Source: an uncultured Clostridia bacterium
Lineage (GTDB): Bacteria > Bacillota > Clostridia > Oscillospirales > Ruminococcaceae
Reading direction: 5' to 3'
Length of the DNA: 5,686 nt
Assembly: GCA_947177695.1 (NCBI GenBank)
Contig: CAMWVO010000150.1
Location: forward strand, 1 to 5,686
Below the pieces are notes generated by a model. It did no database searches. It saw only the letters and a list, made by a program, of their open reading frames with translations, and was not told where the DNA came from. This document shows positions 5,680 to 5,686 of the stretch, in pieces. The position numbers and the translations under genes are program-made. Each line of letters opens with the position of its first letter. Positions within the stretch are counted from its first letter, which is position 1.

Positions 5680-5686
5680 AATTCCC

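Noticed and set aside
5552..5686. Open plus-strand frame from a TTG at 5552 to the window edge
   Set aside because: It runs through the four hairpins, has no ribosome binding site, and the translation is low-information Ala/Pro/Arg/Ser sequence forced by the palindromes.

Overview
The window looks like chromosomal DNA from a Gram-positive anaerobe of the class Clostridia, most plausibly a Ruminococcus-like (Oscillospiraceae) gut or plant-fibre bacterium. The basis is strong AAGGAG-type ribosome binding sites, near-consensus sigma-A promoters, moderate GC, a long-form adenylosuccinate lyase, and a cytoplasmic GH127 beta-L-arabinofuranosidase. The taxonomic call is inference; no rRNA or marker gene is present.

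Layout. Positions 1-680 (+) hold the C-terminal half of an O-acetylhomoserine sulfhydrylase (MetY type), cut by the window edge just upstream of its PLP lysine. A 14-bp hairpin follows it. Positions 744-1157 (+) hold a small GNAT acetyltransferase whose second half is much more AT-rich than its surroundings. Positions 1194-1273 (+) hold a broken second copy of the metY 3' end, including the stop codon. Positions 1296-1324 are an extended -10 sigma-A promoter that drives purB (1353-2789, +) and, 11 bases later, a CYTH-domain protein (2801-3487, +). A hairpin at 3490-3527 ends this unit and may also serve the convergent gene. Positions 3543-5459 (-) hold a complete GH127 enzyme with all expected zinc and catalytic residues and its own consensus promoter at 5488-5516. 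Positions 5520-5686 hold no gene, but a dense series of four hairpins, one of which resembles an intrinsic terminator on the minus strand.

How the genes relate. MetY (sulfur assimilation into homocysteine), PurB (two steps of purine synthesis) and the CYTH protein (probably triphosphate or nucleotide chemistry) are housekeeping-type genes. GH127 is a separately promoted sugar-scavenging gene. The main oddity is that the GNAT gene sits between two copies of the metY 3' end which differ almost only at synonymous positions. This is the pattern left when foreign DNA enters at the 3' end of a gene, supplies a replacement end, and displaces the old one. No integrase is visible. I see no CRISPR array, tRNA, rRNA, riboswitch or clearly novel defence system.
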